Assembly: GCA_934717805.1 (NCBI GenBank)
Contig: CAKUZG010000018.1
Coordinates: forward strand, 1-11,795
DNA: 11,795 bases
DNA from: an uncultured Candidatus Saccharibacteria bacterium
Lineage (GTDB): Bacteria > Patescibacteriota > Saccharimonadia > Saccharimonadales > Saccharimonadaceae
Reading direction: 5' to 3'
The notes beneath the pieces are model-generated. The model had not been told where the DNA came from, did no database searches, and saw only the letters and a program-made list of their open reading frames with translations. A program made the translations under genes and the position numbers. Below are positions 1 through 7,008 of the stretch, in pieces (position 1 is the stretch's first letter; each line of letters begins with the position of its first letter).

Positions 1-1
1 C

Positions 2-7
2 TATAAG
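2..7 (+). promoter_or_regulatory. Possible -10 element of leuS
   Basis: TATAAG lies five bases before the leuS ATG, so a start site at the usual distance would fall at or next to the ATG, giving a leaderless mRNA. No Shine-Dalgarno sequence is visible in the 12 upstream bases. The -35 region is outside the window, so this is tentative. Confidence 0.4.
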
Positions 8-12
8 ATAGA

Positions 13-2454
13 ATGAAAAGATATAATCCGATTGAAATTGAAGCAAAATGGCAAAAAAGATGGGATGACTCAAAGCTTTATGAAGTTAAAGCTAACCCTT
101 CGAAACAAAAAATGTATATTTCGGGAATGTTTCCGTATCCAAGTGGCGCTGGGCTTCATACGGGGCATGCACGAAGCTACACTATTGTAGATTCGATTGC
201 AAGGTTTTATCGTCAACAAGGTAAGAACGTGTTAAACCCAATTGGATGGGATACTTTTGGTTTACCTGCTGAAAATTATGCAATTAAAACTGGAATCTCG
301 CCACAAGAAGCAACAAAAACAAATATTGCTAACTTTAAAAAACAATTTAAACGTCTTGGAATTTCGATCGATTGGTCACGAGAAATTAATACTTCAAATC
401 CAGAATATTACAAATGGACACAATGGATTTTTCGAGAATTATATAAAAAAGGTCTAGCCTACCGAAAAAAAAGTTATCAGTGGTGGTGTGATAATGATAA
501 GACTGTTCTTGCTAATGAGCAGGTTGAAAACGGTCGTTGTTGGCGATGTGGTGAAGAAGTTACAAAGAAGCGAATGACGCAATGGTTTTTCAGAATTACA
601 GCTTATGCTGATGAACTTTTAGCGGATATTGATAATCTTGATTGGCCTGAAAAAATTAAAACAATGCAGCGAAATTGGATTGGTAAATCTACGGGTGCAG
701 AGATTGAGTTTGAGGTTGTTGATGGAGAAGCAAAGGGTGAAAAGATTAAGGTTTTCACAACTCGTCCAGATACGCTCTTTGGTGCAACATTCTTGACGAT
801 TGCGCCAGAACACCCACTTCTTGATAAATTGGCGAATGATCTAACAAAAGATAAAGTTGAAGAGTACAAAAGAGAATCTTTAAAGAAAACAGAGATTGAA
901 CGTCAAGAAAATAAAGAAAAGACCGGTATTTTTACAGGAAGCTATGTCCTAAATCCTGCAAATGGTAAGAAAATCCCAGTTTGGGTTAGTGATTATGTTC
1001 TTGGTGGATACGGTGAAGGTGCTGTTATGGCTGTTCCTGCGCACGATGAGCGTGATTATGAATTTGCTAAAAAATTTGATCTTGATATCGTCAAGGTTGT
1101 TGAAAAACCAGAAGAAATTTTAGATGACGAGATTTGCTATCATGGTGAAGGTGTTATTGTAAATTCTGGTGATTTTGATGGCCGAAACTCTGTGGAAGTT
1201 CGTGAACAGATTTTAAATTGGCTTGAGGAAAAGGGTATCGGTCATTCAAAAACTACATATAAAATGCGTGACTGGCTAATTTCTCGACAGCGATATTGGG
1301 GCTGTCCTATCCCTATTGCTTATGATAAAGAAGGCAATGAGCATTTAATTCCTGAAGAACAATTGCCGGTAATGCTTCCAACTTTAACCGATTTTAAGCC
1401 AGATGATTCTGGAAAGTCAGCTTTAGCAAAAAGTGAAGAGTTTATGAATGTTGAAGTGAATGGTGAAAAAATGGTTCGAGAGACAGATACGATGGATGGG
1501 TATGCTTGTTCAAGTTGGTATTTGTTGCGATATGCTGACCCTAGAAATTCTGAGCGAGCTTGGGATCCAGAACTCGTAAACTACTGGGCTCCTGTTGATT
1601 ATTATGTCGGTGGGGATCATGCTGTTGCGCACTTGCTCTACGTTCGTTTTTGGACTCACGTCTTTAAAGATTTAGGACTAACGAATTTCGCTGAACCTGT
1701 TAAAAAATTACTTTACCATGGATATATTAATGCAGAAGATGGTTCAAAGATGAGTAAATCTAAAGGTAATACGATTGATCCATTAGAGGTCATCGATCAA
1801 GGTTATGGTGCGGATTCTCTTCGAACTTACGAAATGTTTATTGCACCGTACGAAATAGATGCTTCTTGGGATTCTCGTGGTATTGCGGGTGTTTATCGTT
1901 TTTTGAATCGAGTTTGGGTTTTAATTCAGGAATTTATTGAGAGCAAAAAATCAGTCGAAAATCTTTCGAATTTCGAAGAGATTCAAAAATCTCAACACAA
2001 AACAATTAAAAAAGTTACAGAAGATTTTCATCGAGAAAGTTTAAATACTGCTGTTGCTGCATTGATGGAATTCGTAAACGACCTTTATAAGTTTAAGCTT
2101 GAAGGATTTTCAGAGGATTGGCGCCAAGTTTTGGAAGATTTGCTAAAAATGTTGATGCCATTTGCTCCACATATTTCGAGTGAGCTTTGGCAACAACTTG
2201 GAAACGATAATTTTATTGAAGAATCTGGTTGGCCAAAATGGAATGAAGAGTTTCTAAAAACTAGTGAAATACAAATAGTTGTACAAGTGAATGGAAAATT
2301 ACGCGGAAAAATTAAAGTTTCTACAGAACTTGAAAAACAACAAATTCTTGAAAAAGCTAAACAGGAAGAAAATGTTGCAAAATTCTTAGCAAACAAAGAA
2401 ATTATTAAAGAGGTTTTTGTTCCAGGTAAACTTATTAATTTTGTAGTTAAATAG
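13..2454 (+). CDS. leuS: Leucyl-tRNA synthetase
   Basis: Class I aminoacyl-tRNA synthetase that charges tRNA(Leu) with leucine in the cytoplasm. The 813 residues match the usual bacterial length, so the gene looks complete. The N-terminal Rossmann half carries the HIGH-type motif HTGH at 49-52, and KMSKS sits at 579-583. Cysteines at 159, 176 and 179 fit the zinc-binding insertion. The CP1 editing domain shows the threonine-rich segment TTRPDT (249-254) and the HDERD segment (344-348), whose D345 corresponds to the aspartate that positions the amino group of mischarged product. The C-terminal part holds the anticodon-binding helices and ends with a VQVNGKLRGK-type segment typical of bacterial LeuRS. 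The ATG follows a TATAAG by five bases with no visible ribosome binding site, so translation may be leaderless. The gene ends in a strong terminator shared with the convergent gene. Confidence 0.97.
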   Translation: MKRYNPIEIEAKWQKRWDDSKLYEVKANPSKQKMYISGMFPYPSGAGLHTGHARSYTIVDSIARFYRQQGKNVLNPIGWDTFGLPAENYAIKTGISPQEATKTNIANFKKQFKRLGISIDWSREINTSNPEYYKWTQWIFRELYKKGLAYRKKSYQWWCDNDKTVLANEQVENGRCWRCGEEVTKKRMTQWFFRITAYADELLADIDNLDWPEKIKTMQRNWIGKSTGAEIEFEVVDGEAKGEKIKVFTTRPDTLFGATFLTIAPEHPLLDKLANDLTKDKVEEYKRESLKKTEIERQENKEKTGIFTGSYVLNPANGKKIPVWVSDYVLGGYGEGAVMAVPAHDERDYEFAKKFDLDIVKVVEKPEEILDDEICYHGEGVIVNSGDFDGRNSVEVREQILNWLEEKGIGHSKTTYKMRDWLISRQRYWGCPIPIAYDKEGNEHLIPEEQLPVMLPTLTDFKPDDSGKSALAKSEEFMNVEVNGEKMVRETDTMDGYACSSWYLLRYADPRNSERAWDPELVNYWAPVDYYVGGDHAVAHLLYVRFWTHVFKDLGLTNFAEPVKKLLYHGYINAEDGSKMSKSKGNTIDPLEVIDQGYGADSLRTYEMFIAPYEIDASWDSRGIAGVYRFLNRVWVLIQEFIESKKSVENLSNFEEIQKSQHKTIKKVTEDFHRESLNTAVAALMEFVNDLYKFKLEGFSEDWRQVLEDLLKMLMPFAPHISSELWQQLGNDNFIEESGWPKWNEEFLKTSEIQIVVQVNGKLRGKIKVSTELEKQQILEKAKQEENVAKFLANKEIIKEVFVPGKLINFVVK

Positions 2455-2459
2455 ATTAA

Positions 2460-2488
2460 AAAAACGGAAGTTTTTAGCTTCCGTTTTT
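2460..2488. terminator. Bidirectional terminator between leuS and the minus-strand gene
   Basis: Arms 2460-2470 and 2478-2488 form a perfect 11-bp stem (core ACGGAAG/CTTCCGT) with a 7-base loop. Each arm's outer end is an A or T run, so the hairpin ends in U on either transcript. The stop codon of the minus-strand gene (2474-2476) lies inside the loop. Confidence 0.9.
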
Positions 2489-3043
2489 AAGTAAATCTGT
2501 TTCGTTTGCGTCAACTGCAACCCAACCATCTTTATCTACATTAACGTCTATTTTCGTCTTTTTACCATCACTTGTTTGCTCAAAATTTTCGATTCGAGTA
2601 ATTATTTTAGGGTTATCGGTGTCTTGATAATAAACTTTACCTTTAAGGTCGAAGTCAGCATCTTTGGTCATTTTACCTAACGAAGAGTGGTTATATTCAC
2701 TAAAATCGTAAGAGTCGGGTTTTTCGAAATATTCATTAGTTGTGCTTCTGATAGACGCCCCTTCCTGTAAATGAATTTTTCCACCATCTTTTGAAATCTC
2801 TTCAAGGTTTTCAAGTTTTATTGGGGAATTGTCTAATTTCTTAGTTGAAACCATTTCGAAGATTTTTTGATTTTCGGCTTCTTGGTGATTTTTATAAATA
2901 TCGTGTCCGAACCATCCACCCAGGGCACCGCTAACTGCACCAAAGGTTAAAGCTGTTGTTCCAAGCTTTTTGAGGTTTTCTCGGCTAATTCTGATATATT
3001 CTTTGTTTTGATCTTGATTATTTTTATTTTTGTATTTTTCCAT
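2474..3043 (-). CDS. Small membrane-anchored protein, possible SH3b-like domain
   Basis: I do not recognise a named family. The 189-residue product has a charged, Asn/Lys-rich N-terminus (1-26), one hydrophobic glycine-rich segment at about 27-46 that could be a membrane anchor or signal anchor, and a hydrophilic remainder that would lie outside if the positive N-terminus stays in. The outer part contains an ASIRSTTN stretch, a run of likely beta strands, and GWVAVDANE near the C-terminus. This spacing recalls bacterial SH3b domains, which often bind cell wall, but the match is by eye and weak. The glycines in the hydrophobic stretch (G35, G39, G42, G43, G46) could instead support helix packing. 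The gene stands alone, with its own promoter 9 bases before the ATG and no Shine-Dalgarno, so the mRNA is probably almost leaderless. It is convergent with leuS. Confidence 0.75.
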   Translation of the reverse strand: MEKYKNKNNQDQNKEYIRISRENLKKLGTTALTFGAVSGALGGWFGHDIYKNHQEAENQKIFEMVSTKKLDNSPIKLENLEEISKDGGKIHLQEGASIRSTTNEYFEKPDSYDFSEYNHSSLGKMTKDADFDLKGKVYYQDTDNPKIITRIENFEQTSDGKKTKIDVNVDKDGWVAVDANETDLLKNGS

Positions 3044-3052
3044 AACAATGCT

Positions 3053-3081
3053 ATTATAGCATAAATACTATCAAAAGTCAA
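3053..3081 (-). promoter_or_regulatory. Strong sigma70-type promoter of the 189-aa gene
   Basis: On the minus strand TTGACT (3081-3076) is followed after exactly 17 bases by a perfect TATAAT (3058-3053). The predicted start site is about 3046, only about 3 bases before the ATG. Confidence 0.85.
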
Positions 3082-3100
3082 TATTTAATAAATAATTGGC

Positions 3101-3129
3101 TTGCTTTATCTTAAGAAATAAGGTATAAT
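3101..3129 (+). promoter_or_regulatory. Promoter of rpmF
   Basis: TTGCTT (3101-3106), a 17-base spacer and a perfect TATAAT (3124-3129). The predicted start is near 3136, leaving a leader of about 35 bases. It is divergent from the promoter at 3053-3081, with 19 bases between the two -35 boxes. Confidence 0.85.
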
Positions 3130-3170
3130 TGAACTTGAAGATAAATATTAAACCTAAGGAGAAACTTTAA

Positions 3171-3350
3171 ATGGCACAGCCAAAGAAACAGAGCAGTCCT
3201 CGAAAGACCGGTTTGCGACGCAGCCACTTACGATTAGATTTAGCTCGTCGAGTTAATAAAAAATCACCAGTAAAAGTTTATACAACTAAAAAACAAGCTG
3301 GTAAAGCTTTAAACAAGCAACTCGAAGAAAACAAAACGCTAGCTGCTTAA
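3171..3350 (+). CDS. rpmF: Ribosomal protein bL32, short form without zinc ribbon
   Basis: Basic 59-residue protein of the large ribosomal subunit. The N-terminus MAQPKKQSSPRKTGLRRSH matches the bL32 pattern MA-PK-S-R-RRSH. The usual C-terminal half, where two CxxC pairs hold zinc in many bL32 proteins, is replaced by a Lys-rich cysteine-free tail (VYTTKKQAGKALNKQ and on). Many bacteria have zinc-free bL32 paralogues, but here even the usual length and tail are changed. The start is fixed by AAGGAG (3156-3161) nine bases before the ATG and by the promoter at 3101-3129. A hairpin overlapping the last codons probably ends transcription, so the gene appears to be monocistronic even though nusB follows closely. 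The N-terminal match is clear, but family assignment rests on about 20 residues. Confidence 0.85.
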   Translation: MAQPKKQSSPRKTGLRRSHLRLDLARRVNKKSPVKVYTTKKQAGKALNKQLEENKTLAA

Positions 3351-3364
3351 TTTGCTGGCGTTTT
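3333..3364 (+). terminator. Terminator overlapping the end of rpmF
   Basis: Arms 3333-3343 and 3354-3364 give an 11-bp stem (core CGCTAGC/GCTGGCG, one G-U pair) with the rpmF stop codon in the 10-base loop. The T tract is short (TTTT, then AAATTT), so termination may be partial. Confidence 0.65.
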
Positions 3365-3372
3365 AAATTTAT

Positions 3373-3401
3373 TTGACAAAATTTAATAATATTTTAATAA
3401 T
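3373..3401 (+). promoter_or_regulatory. Likely promoter of nusB operon
   Basis: A perfect TTGACA (3373-3378) is followed after 17 bases by AATAAT (3396-3401); TAATAA one base earlier is an alternative -10. The leader would be about 15 bases. Confidence 0.65.
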
Positions 3402-3422
3402 AGGAAAGAACCTTACGTAAAA

Positions 3423-3878
3423 ATGGCATCAAATAGACATTTAGGAAGGATTGTTGTTCTTCAAACACTTTACGAATATGAATTTCGCCTACAAGCTCAC
3501 GATAAAACTGTGGATTTGTCTGAAATTATTTTTCGAAACATGAAACAATATAATGAAGTGATTGGTGATAAGCAATTCGTTCAAGATTTATTAAACGGGA
3601 TTATTGAAAAGCAAGTTGAACTTGACACAAAACTTCAGCCAATGGCGCCAGAGTGGCCAATTTCACAGATTGCAAGGATTGATCGTAATGTTTTAAGAAT
3701 TGGTCTTTATGAATTATTATATTCTCGAGATACGGTTCCACCAAAAGTTGCAATTAATGAAGCTGTTGAACTTGCAAAAGCGTTTGGTTCCGATAATTCA
3801 AGTAAGTTTATAAACGGTGTTTTAGGAACGGCTTATAAACTTTTTGTGGAGGAACAAAATGGCGAACAAGAAGGTTGA
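3423..3878 (+). CDS. nusB: Transcription antitermination factor NusB
   Basis: All-helical RNA-binding protein which, with ribosomal protein S10 (NusE), binds boxA in rRNA leaders and keeps RNA polymerase elongating through the rRNA operon. At 151 residues it has normal length. The N-terminal RHLGRIVVLQTLYEYEF is the family's first helix. The C-terminal block with IDRNVLRIGLYELL, then VAINEAVELAKAFG and FINGVLGTAY, is diagnostic. The nearest purine run, AGGA at 3402-3405, is 17 bases before the ATG, too far for a normal ribosome binding site, so initiation may be weak or SD-independent. The first gene of a set nusB - Nudix - rnc: the next gene starts inside it. A candidate boxA lies at 11720-11732. 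Confidence 0.96.
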   Translation: MASNRHLGRIVVLQTLYEYEFRLQAHDKTVDLSEIIFRNMKQYNEVIGDKQFVQDLLNGIIEKQVELDTKLQPMAPEWPISQIARIDRNVLRIGLYELLYSRDTVPPKVAINEAVELAKAFGSDNSSKFINGVLGTAYKLFVEEQNGEQEG

Positions 3879-4356
3879 GAATTTTCGAAAGTATTTTCAT
3901 AAAGCTCGCCGAACTTCGATTCAAGAAATTGTTAGAGAACCGACGGCTGGTGGGGTGATTTTTCGACGTAACGAAAAAAAAGAGATTGAGATTTTATTGA
4001 TTCAAGACTCGAAAGATCGTTGGACAATTCCGAAAGGTCATATCGAAAAGGGCGAAACTGCACAAGAAACTGCTAAGCGTGAAATTGGAGAAGAAGCTGG
4101 TTTGCACGATGTAAAAATTATTGGCTGGCTTGGTAAAATTAATTTTCGATATAGAAGAATCGATAAGCTGGTTTTAATGACTACGCAAGTTTTTCTAGTG
4201 AAAGCTCTTGGTGATACGGATGCTATTCAAAAGGAAGACTGGATGAATGGTATTAAATGGTTTAGTTTTTCGGATGCTCTAGAAGAAATTGAATACGAAG
4301 ATATCGGTAAGCTTATATTACTTGCTATGAAAAAAATTAGACAGGAGAAATTGTAA
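3859..4356 (+). CDS. Nudix hydrolase, Ap4A-hydrolase-like
   Basis: Nudix enzymes cleave nucleoside diphosphates linked to another moiety, using divalent metal held by the Nudix box. Here the box is complete at residues 60-82: G60, E66, then R74-E75-I76-x-E78-E79-x-G81-L82, fitting GX5EX7REUXEEXGU exactly. The preceding WTIPKGHIEKGE resembles diadenosine polyphosphate hydrolases and related broad Nudix proteins, but the substrate cannot be read from the sequence. I start it at the ATG 3859 (165 residues) rather than the upstream TTG 3844, because GGAGG at 3848-3852 sits six bases before this ATG. It overlaps the end of nusB by 20 bases, and its TAA shares one base with the rnc ATG, so the three genes are probably translationally coupled. 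Confidence 0.92.
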   Translation: MANKKVENFRKYFHKARRTSIQEIVREPTAGGVIFRRNEKKEIEILLIQDSKDRWTIPKGHIEKGETAQETAKREIGEEAGLHDVKIIGWLGKINFRYRRIDKLVLMTTQVFLVKALGDTDAIQKEDWMNGIKWFSFSDALEEIEYEDIGKLILLAMKKIRQEKL

Positions 4357-5069
4357 TGAGTGGTATTTTATTGACACCTTATCGCGACTGGGCAAAGGAG
4401 AAGCTCGGCTACGATTTCGATAATATTGATTTGCTAGTTACGGCTCTAACTCACCGTAGCTACTTAAACGAGCATAAGAAATCAGCTACAGAACATAACG
4501 AGCGACTCGAGTTTTTGGGTGATGCAGTTTTGGAACTTGTCACTACTGATTTTCTATTTTCGAACTACGATAAGCCGGAAGGTATTTTAACTGCTTGGCG
4601 TTCAGCTTTAGTGCGAACTGAAAGTATTGGTGCTGCTGGTGAAAGACTTGGTTATGAAAAATTAATTAGAATGAGCCGAGGAGAAAAACATGGTTCAGCA
4701 CGCGCTCGTCAGCAGATTTTAGCGAATGCTTTTGAAGCAACAACGGGTGCTATCTATCTTGATAAAGGTTATGATGCTGCCAAAAAATATATTACAGATA
4801 ATATTTTAAGCACACTACCTCAAATTCTAGAAGAAGAATCTTGGCGTGATCCAAAAAGTTACTTGCAAGAACTTTCGCAAGCTAGAGATGGATTTACACC
4901 TATTTATAGGGTGATAAAAGAAGACGGACCAGATCATGAAAAGACTTTTACTCTAGGTGTTTTTGTCGGTGATAAAAAAATGGGTGAAGGTGAAGGTCCA
5001 AGTAAACAAATCGCACAACAAGAAGCTGCTCGGGAAGCAATCCGAAAATATAAGAATAATTCTAAATAG
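4356..5069 (+). CDS. rnc: Ribonuclease III
   Basis: Double-strand-specific endoribonuclease that separates 16S and 23S precursors from the rRNA transcript and cuts other duplex RNAs. The 237 residues form the usual two domains. The endonuclease domain (about 1-155) has the signature NERLEFLGD at 48-56, giving metal-binding E52 and D56. The second motif, LANAFEATTGAIYLD, places the essential glutamate at E127, but the aspartate usual three residues before it (E. coli D114) is asparagine, N124. A dsRNA-binding domain covers about 166-233 and ends in the typical SKQIAQQEAAREA helix. The start overlaps the Nudix stop as TAATG, with AGGAG at 4343-4347 eight bases upstream. No hairpin follows, so transcription may continue into the rimB-like gene 53 bases on. 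Confidence 0.96.
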   Translation: MSGILLTPYRDWAKEKLGYDFDNIDLLVTALTHRSYLNEHKKSATEHNERLEFLGDAVLELVTTDFLFSNYDKPEGILTAWRSALVRTESIGAAGERLGYEKLIRMSRGEKHGSARARQQILANAFEATTGAIYLDKGYDAAKKYITDNILSTLPQILEEESWRDPKSYLQELSQARDGFTPIYRVIKEDGPDHEKTFTLGVFVGDKKMGEGEGPSKQIAQQEAAREAIRKYKNNSK

Positions 5070-5122
5070 TAAATCGAACCGTAGAAACGTAAGAAATAAA
5101 ATATTTTAAGGAGTAATTTTTT

Positions 5123-5569
5123 ATGGAAGAAAGAATAATTTTTGGGACTTTTGAAAATGTAGACTTTCTTAGTGTCTCTGAAAATGAAATTTCAGAAGTA
5201 AAAACTATTGCAAAAGTTGATACAGGAGCTTTCTCTGGTGTTATTCATGCCGAGAATATCTTCGAAAATAATGGAAAATTATCTTTTGACTTGTTTGGTG
5301 ATGAAAACCTACATTTTGAAATCTCTAATTTTAGATTTAGGACGGTAAGAAATACCCATGGTTTGTCAAAAAAGCGATATTTAGTAAAATTTAAAATTTT
5401 AATTGAAGGTAAAGATTTCGAGGCTTTGTTTGGTTTAGATGACCGTTCTGAAATGAAATTTGAGATGTTAATTGGTCGTGCTTTTTTGATAAAGAATAAT
5501 ATTTTAGTTGATGTTTCTAAAAACGCTAAACTTGATGAAGAGTGGAAAAAAATGGGGGGGGTGCAGTGA
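5123..5569 (+). CDS. RimB-like retropepsin-type protease (ATP-dependent zinc protease family)
   Basis: The 148-residue protein fits the small retropepsin-like family misnamed 'ATP-dependent zinc protease'. VDTGAFSGVIHA has the catalytic DTGA at 33-36, the middle strands are basic, and the C-terminal block D107-R108 with FEMLIGRAFL (113-122) matches the family's DR...MLIGR signature. In Pseudomonas, RimB of this family acts with RimK in modifying ribosomal protein S6; direct adjacency to rimK here supports the same pairing. AAGGAG (5108-5113) lies nine bases before the ATG. The stop overlaps the rimK ATG as TGATG. The last codons contain seven A, then T and a run of eight G; a -1 shift in the G run would read straight into rimK without a stop. 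No signal peptide is seen, so it is probably cytoplasmic. Function is inferred from family and context. Confidence 0.85.
   Translation: MEERIIFGTFENVDFLSVSENEISEVKTIAKVDTGAFSGVIHAENIFENNGKLSFDLFGDENLHFEISNFRFRTVRNTHGLSKKRYLVKFKILIEGKDFEALFGLDDRSEMKFEMLIGRAFLIKNNILVDVSKNAKLDEEWKKMGGVQ
5554..5561 (+). repeat. Homopolymer run of eight G at the rimB-rimK junction
   Basis: Eight consecutive G, directly after A7-T, in a sequence of about one third G+C. It lies in the last codons of the protease gene, ending seven bases before the rimK ATG. In the protease frame the heptamer is arranged G GGG GGG, the X XXY YYZ layout of -1 slippery sites. Confidence 0.95.
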
Positions 5570-6486
5570 TGAAAATTGCAATTCTATCAAACGGGTCTGG
5601 TAATTATTCGACGAGACGACTTAAAGAAGAAGCTGAAAACCGTGGTCATGAAGTTGAGATCATTGCTTATAAAAAGTGTTACGTTTCTATTGATGATAAA
5701 AATCCTAAAGTTATGTACAAGGGTGAGGAGATCGGTAGGTTTGATGTTTTTATTCCGCGAATTGCAGCAAATATGACAGAATATGGTACCTCTGTTGTTC
5801 GACAACTAGAGACAGCCTATCCGCGAACGTTTTTTATGAACCGATCAATTGCAATTACGCGGGCGCGCGATAAGTTGCGTTCGACTCAAATTATGGCTAA
5901 ATATGGTGTGGCAATCCCTAAAACTGTATTTTCGCGAAATTCAAATGATATAGACGATCTTTTGGAAGAAATTGGTGGAACGCCAGCGATTATTAAGCTT
6001 GCACGCGGAACGCATGGAAATGGTGTGGTTCTCGCAGAAACTAAAAAAGCTGCAAAATCGGTTTTACAAGCGTTTTATTTGACAAATTCAGACGGTACGA
6101 ATGTTCTGATTCAAGAATTCATTAAAGAATCAGCAGGTACGGATATTCGAGCTTTCGTGGTTGGCTCACAAGTAGTAGCAAGCATGAAACGACAGAGTTT
6201 AGACGATGATTTTCGCTCGAATTTACATAAAGGTGGGTTAGGTGAACCGATTAAACTTACATCCGAAGAAAAGCGAATGGCGGTTCGAGCAGCGAAGGCA
6301 ATGGGTCTAACGATTGCTGGTGTTGATTTGATGCGTTCAGCGCGTGGTCCATTGGTTTTAGAGGTTAATGCAAGTCCAGGGTTTGGGATTGAAAAGGTTA
6401 CTTATCGAAATGTTGCAGGTAAAATCATCGATTATATTGAGCGAAATGCAAAACGTGGCAATAAAAAAGATAAAATTGGAGCATAA
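5569..6486 (+). CDS. rimK: RimK, ATP-grasp alpha-L-glutamate ligase
   Basis: ATP-grasp enzyme that in E. coli adds glutamates to the C-terminus of ribosomal protein S6. The whole 305-residue chain follows E. coli RimK (300 residues): MKIAILS at the start, HYKG-like MYKGEEIGRFDVFIPRI, the ARDKLRS segment, GTHGNGVVLAET (nucleotide-binding loop region), DFRSNLHKGG, and the metal-binding set D253, E265, N267 in VDLMRSARGPLVLEVNASPG. The start at the ATG overlapping the upstream stop aligns exactly with E. coli RimK; the in-frame GTG at 5542 would add nine residues encoded across the G8 tract and is rejected. That G-rich stretch six or so bases upstream may serve as a poor ribosome binding site through G-U pairing. 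It is probably translationally coupled to the protease gene. S6 itself is not in the window, so the target is inferred. Confidence 0.95.
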   Translation: MKIAILSNGSGNYSTRRLKEEAENRGHEVEIIAYKKCYVSIDDKNPKVMYKGEEIGRFDVFIPRIAANMTEYGTSVVRQLETAYPRTFFMNRSIAITRARDKLRSTQIMAKYGVAIPKTVFSRNSNDIDDLLEEIGGTPAIIKLARGTHGNGVVLAETKKAAKSVLQAFYLTNSDGTNVLIQEFIKESAGTDIRAFVVGSQVVASMKRQSLDDDFRSNLHKGGLGEPIKLTSEEKRMAVRAAKAMGLTIAGVDLMRSARGPLVLEVNASPGFGIEKVTYRNVAGKIIDYIERNAKRGNKKDKIGA

Positions 6487-6490
6487 AGAA

Positions 6491-6516
6491 AAAAGCGCAA
6501 TTTATTTTGCGCTTTT
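6491..6516. terminator. Bidirectional terminator between rimK and the 118-aa gene
   Basis: Perfect 10-bp stem, arms 6491-6500 and 6507-6516 (core AGCGCAA/TTGCGCT), with a 6-base loop that contains the minus-strand stop codon (6502-6504). The arms end in AAAA and TTTT; the plus-strand T run beyond the stem is short, while on the minus strand it is extended by the A run at 6488-6490. Confidence 0.85.
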
Positions 6517-6858
6517 AAATTGTACTATTATTTCGGCTTTTTCGCCATTTTTCGAAAGTCTAATATTTCGAAAATGAATATTGTCATTTCTCGAAATTTC
6601 TTCGAGATTTGATTTTGCTTCTACGGCTTCATTCTCATTAGAAAACTCTAAAGTTGCAGAATTGTTATTAATTTTTTGAAGAAGTTCAGTTTTTAACTGA
6701 ATTAGCATTTTGTTATGTTCTTCATCCATAACAGGCTTAATTGCCAAAAACCAAATTCCTAACAATGCAACTATGAAGGATGCTATTGTAAGAAGATATT
6801 CGTTATGATATCTTTTCCAACTTAGCTTTATCTCTGCCCATTTTTCTTTTGAAACCAT
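6502..6858 (-). CDS. Small one-TM unknown protein (118 aa)
   Basis: Not recognised. The N-terminus is basic and amphipathic (1-20, with W7, W14 and several Lys/Arg), followed by a clear hydrophobic segment at about 21-40 (YLLTIASFIVALLGIWFLAI), then a Lys/Glu-rich stretch likely to be helical (about 44-66) and a small alpha/beta tail ending in two likely strands. This suggests one membrane helix with an N-in orientation and an outer soluble domain. The ATG at 6858 is chosen over the upstream TTG (6873) because GGAGGT (6871-6866) sits seven bases before it. It has its own consensus promoter and a terminator shared with convergent rimK, so it is a single-gene unit set between housekeeping genes. 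The function is unknown; no enzymatic motif is seen. Confidence 0.8.
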   Translation of the reverse strand: MVSKEKWAEIKLSWKRYHNEYLLTIASFIVALLGIWFLAIKPVMDEEHNKMLIQLKTELLQKINNNSATLEFSNENEAVEAKSNLEEISRNDNIHFRNIRLSKNGEKAEIIVQFKSAK

Positions 6859-6895
6859 GTTAGTTACCTCCAAATAAATGTACTAAACTTTCAAA

Positions 6896-6924
6896 ATTAT
6901 ACCATGATTTTAATAAAAAGTCAA
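6896..6924 (-). promoter_or_regulatory. Strong promoter of the 118-aa gene
   Basis: On the minus strand TTGACT (6924-6919), 17 bases, then a perfect TATAAT (6901-6896). The predicted start is near 6889, giving a leader of about 31 bases that includes GGAGGT. Confidence 0.88.
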
Positions 6925-6940
6925 TGTTAGTAAATAACTC

Positions 6941-6969
6941 TTGATTTTTTTTATAAAATTTGTTAAAAT
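6941..6969 (+). promoter_or_regulatory. Promoter of rpsP
   Basis: TTGATT (6941-6946), 17-base spacer, TAAAAT (6964-6969) preceded by TG at 6961-6962 (extended -10). The predicted start is near 6976, with a leader of about 33 bases. Confidence 0.8.
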
Positions 6970-7008
6970 AGTAGAGCTATAAAAGTTAATAAAAGGGAAA
7001 TAATCTAA

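Noticed and set aside
603..869. Minus-strand open frames inside leuS, lysS and other large genes
   Set aside because: They lie opposite genes with clear family motifs, have no ribosome binding sites or promoters, and their composition is that of reversed coding sequence.
3844..3858. TTG start for the Nudix gene
   Set aside because: GGAGG at 3848-3852 lies inside that extension and is well placed for the ATG at 3859.
5542..5568. GTG start giving rimK nine extra residues
   Set aside because: The extra residues come from the G-tract and are absent in E. coli RimK, which begins MKIAILS as at 5569.
5542..5569. UGA read as a sense codon (Gracilibacteria/Absconditabacteria code 25)
   Set aside because: The protease gene ends at TGA exactly where rimK begins, and no long gene needs a read-through TGA.
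6859..6873. TTG start for the 118-aa gene
   Set aside because: The extension overlaps the GGAGGT ribosome binding site that serves the ATG at 6858.
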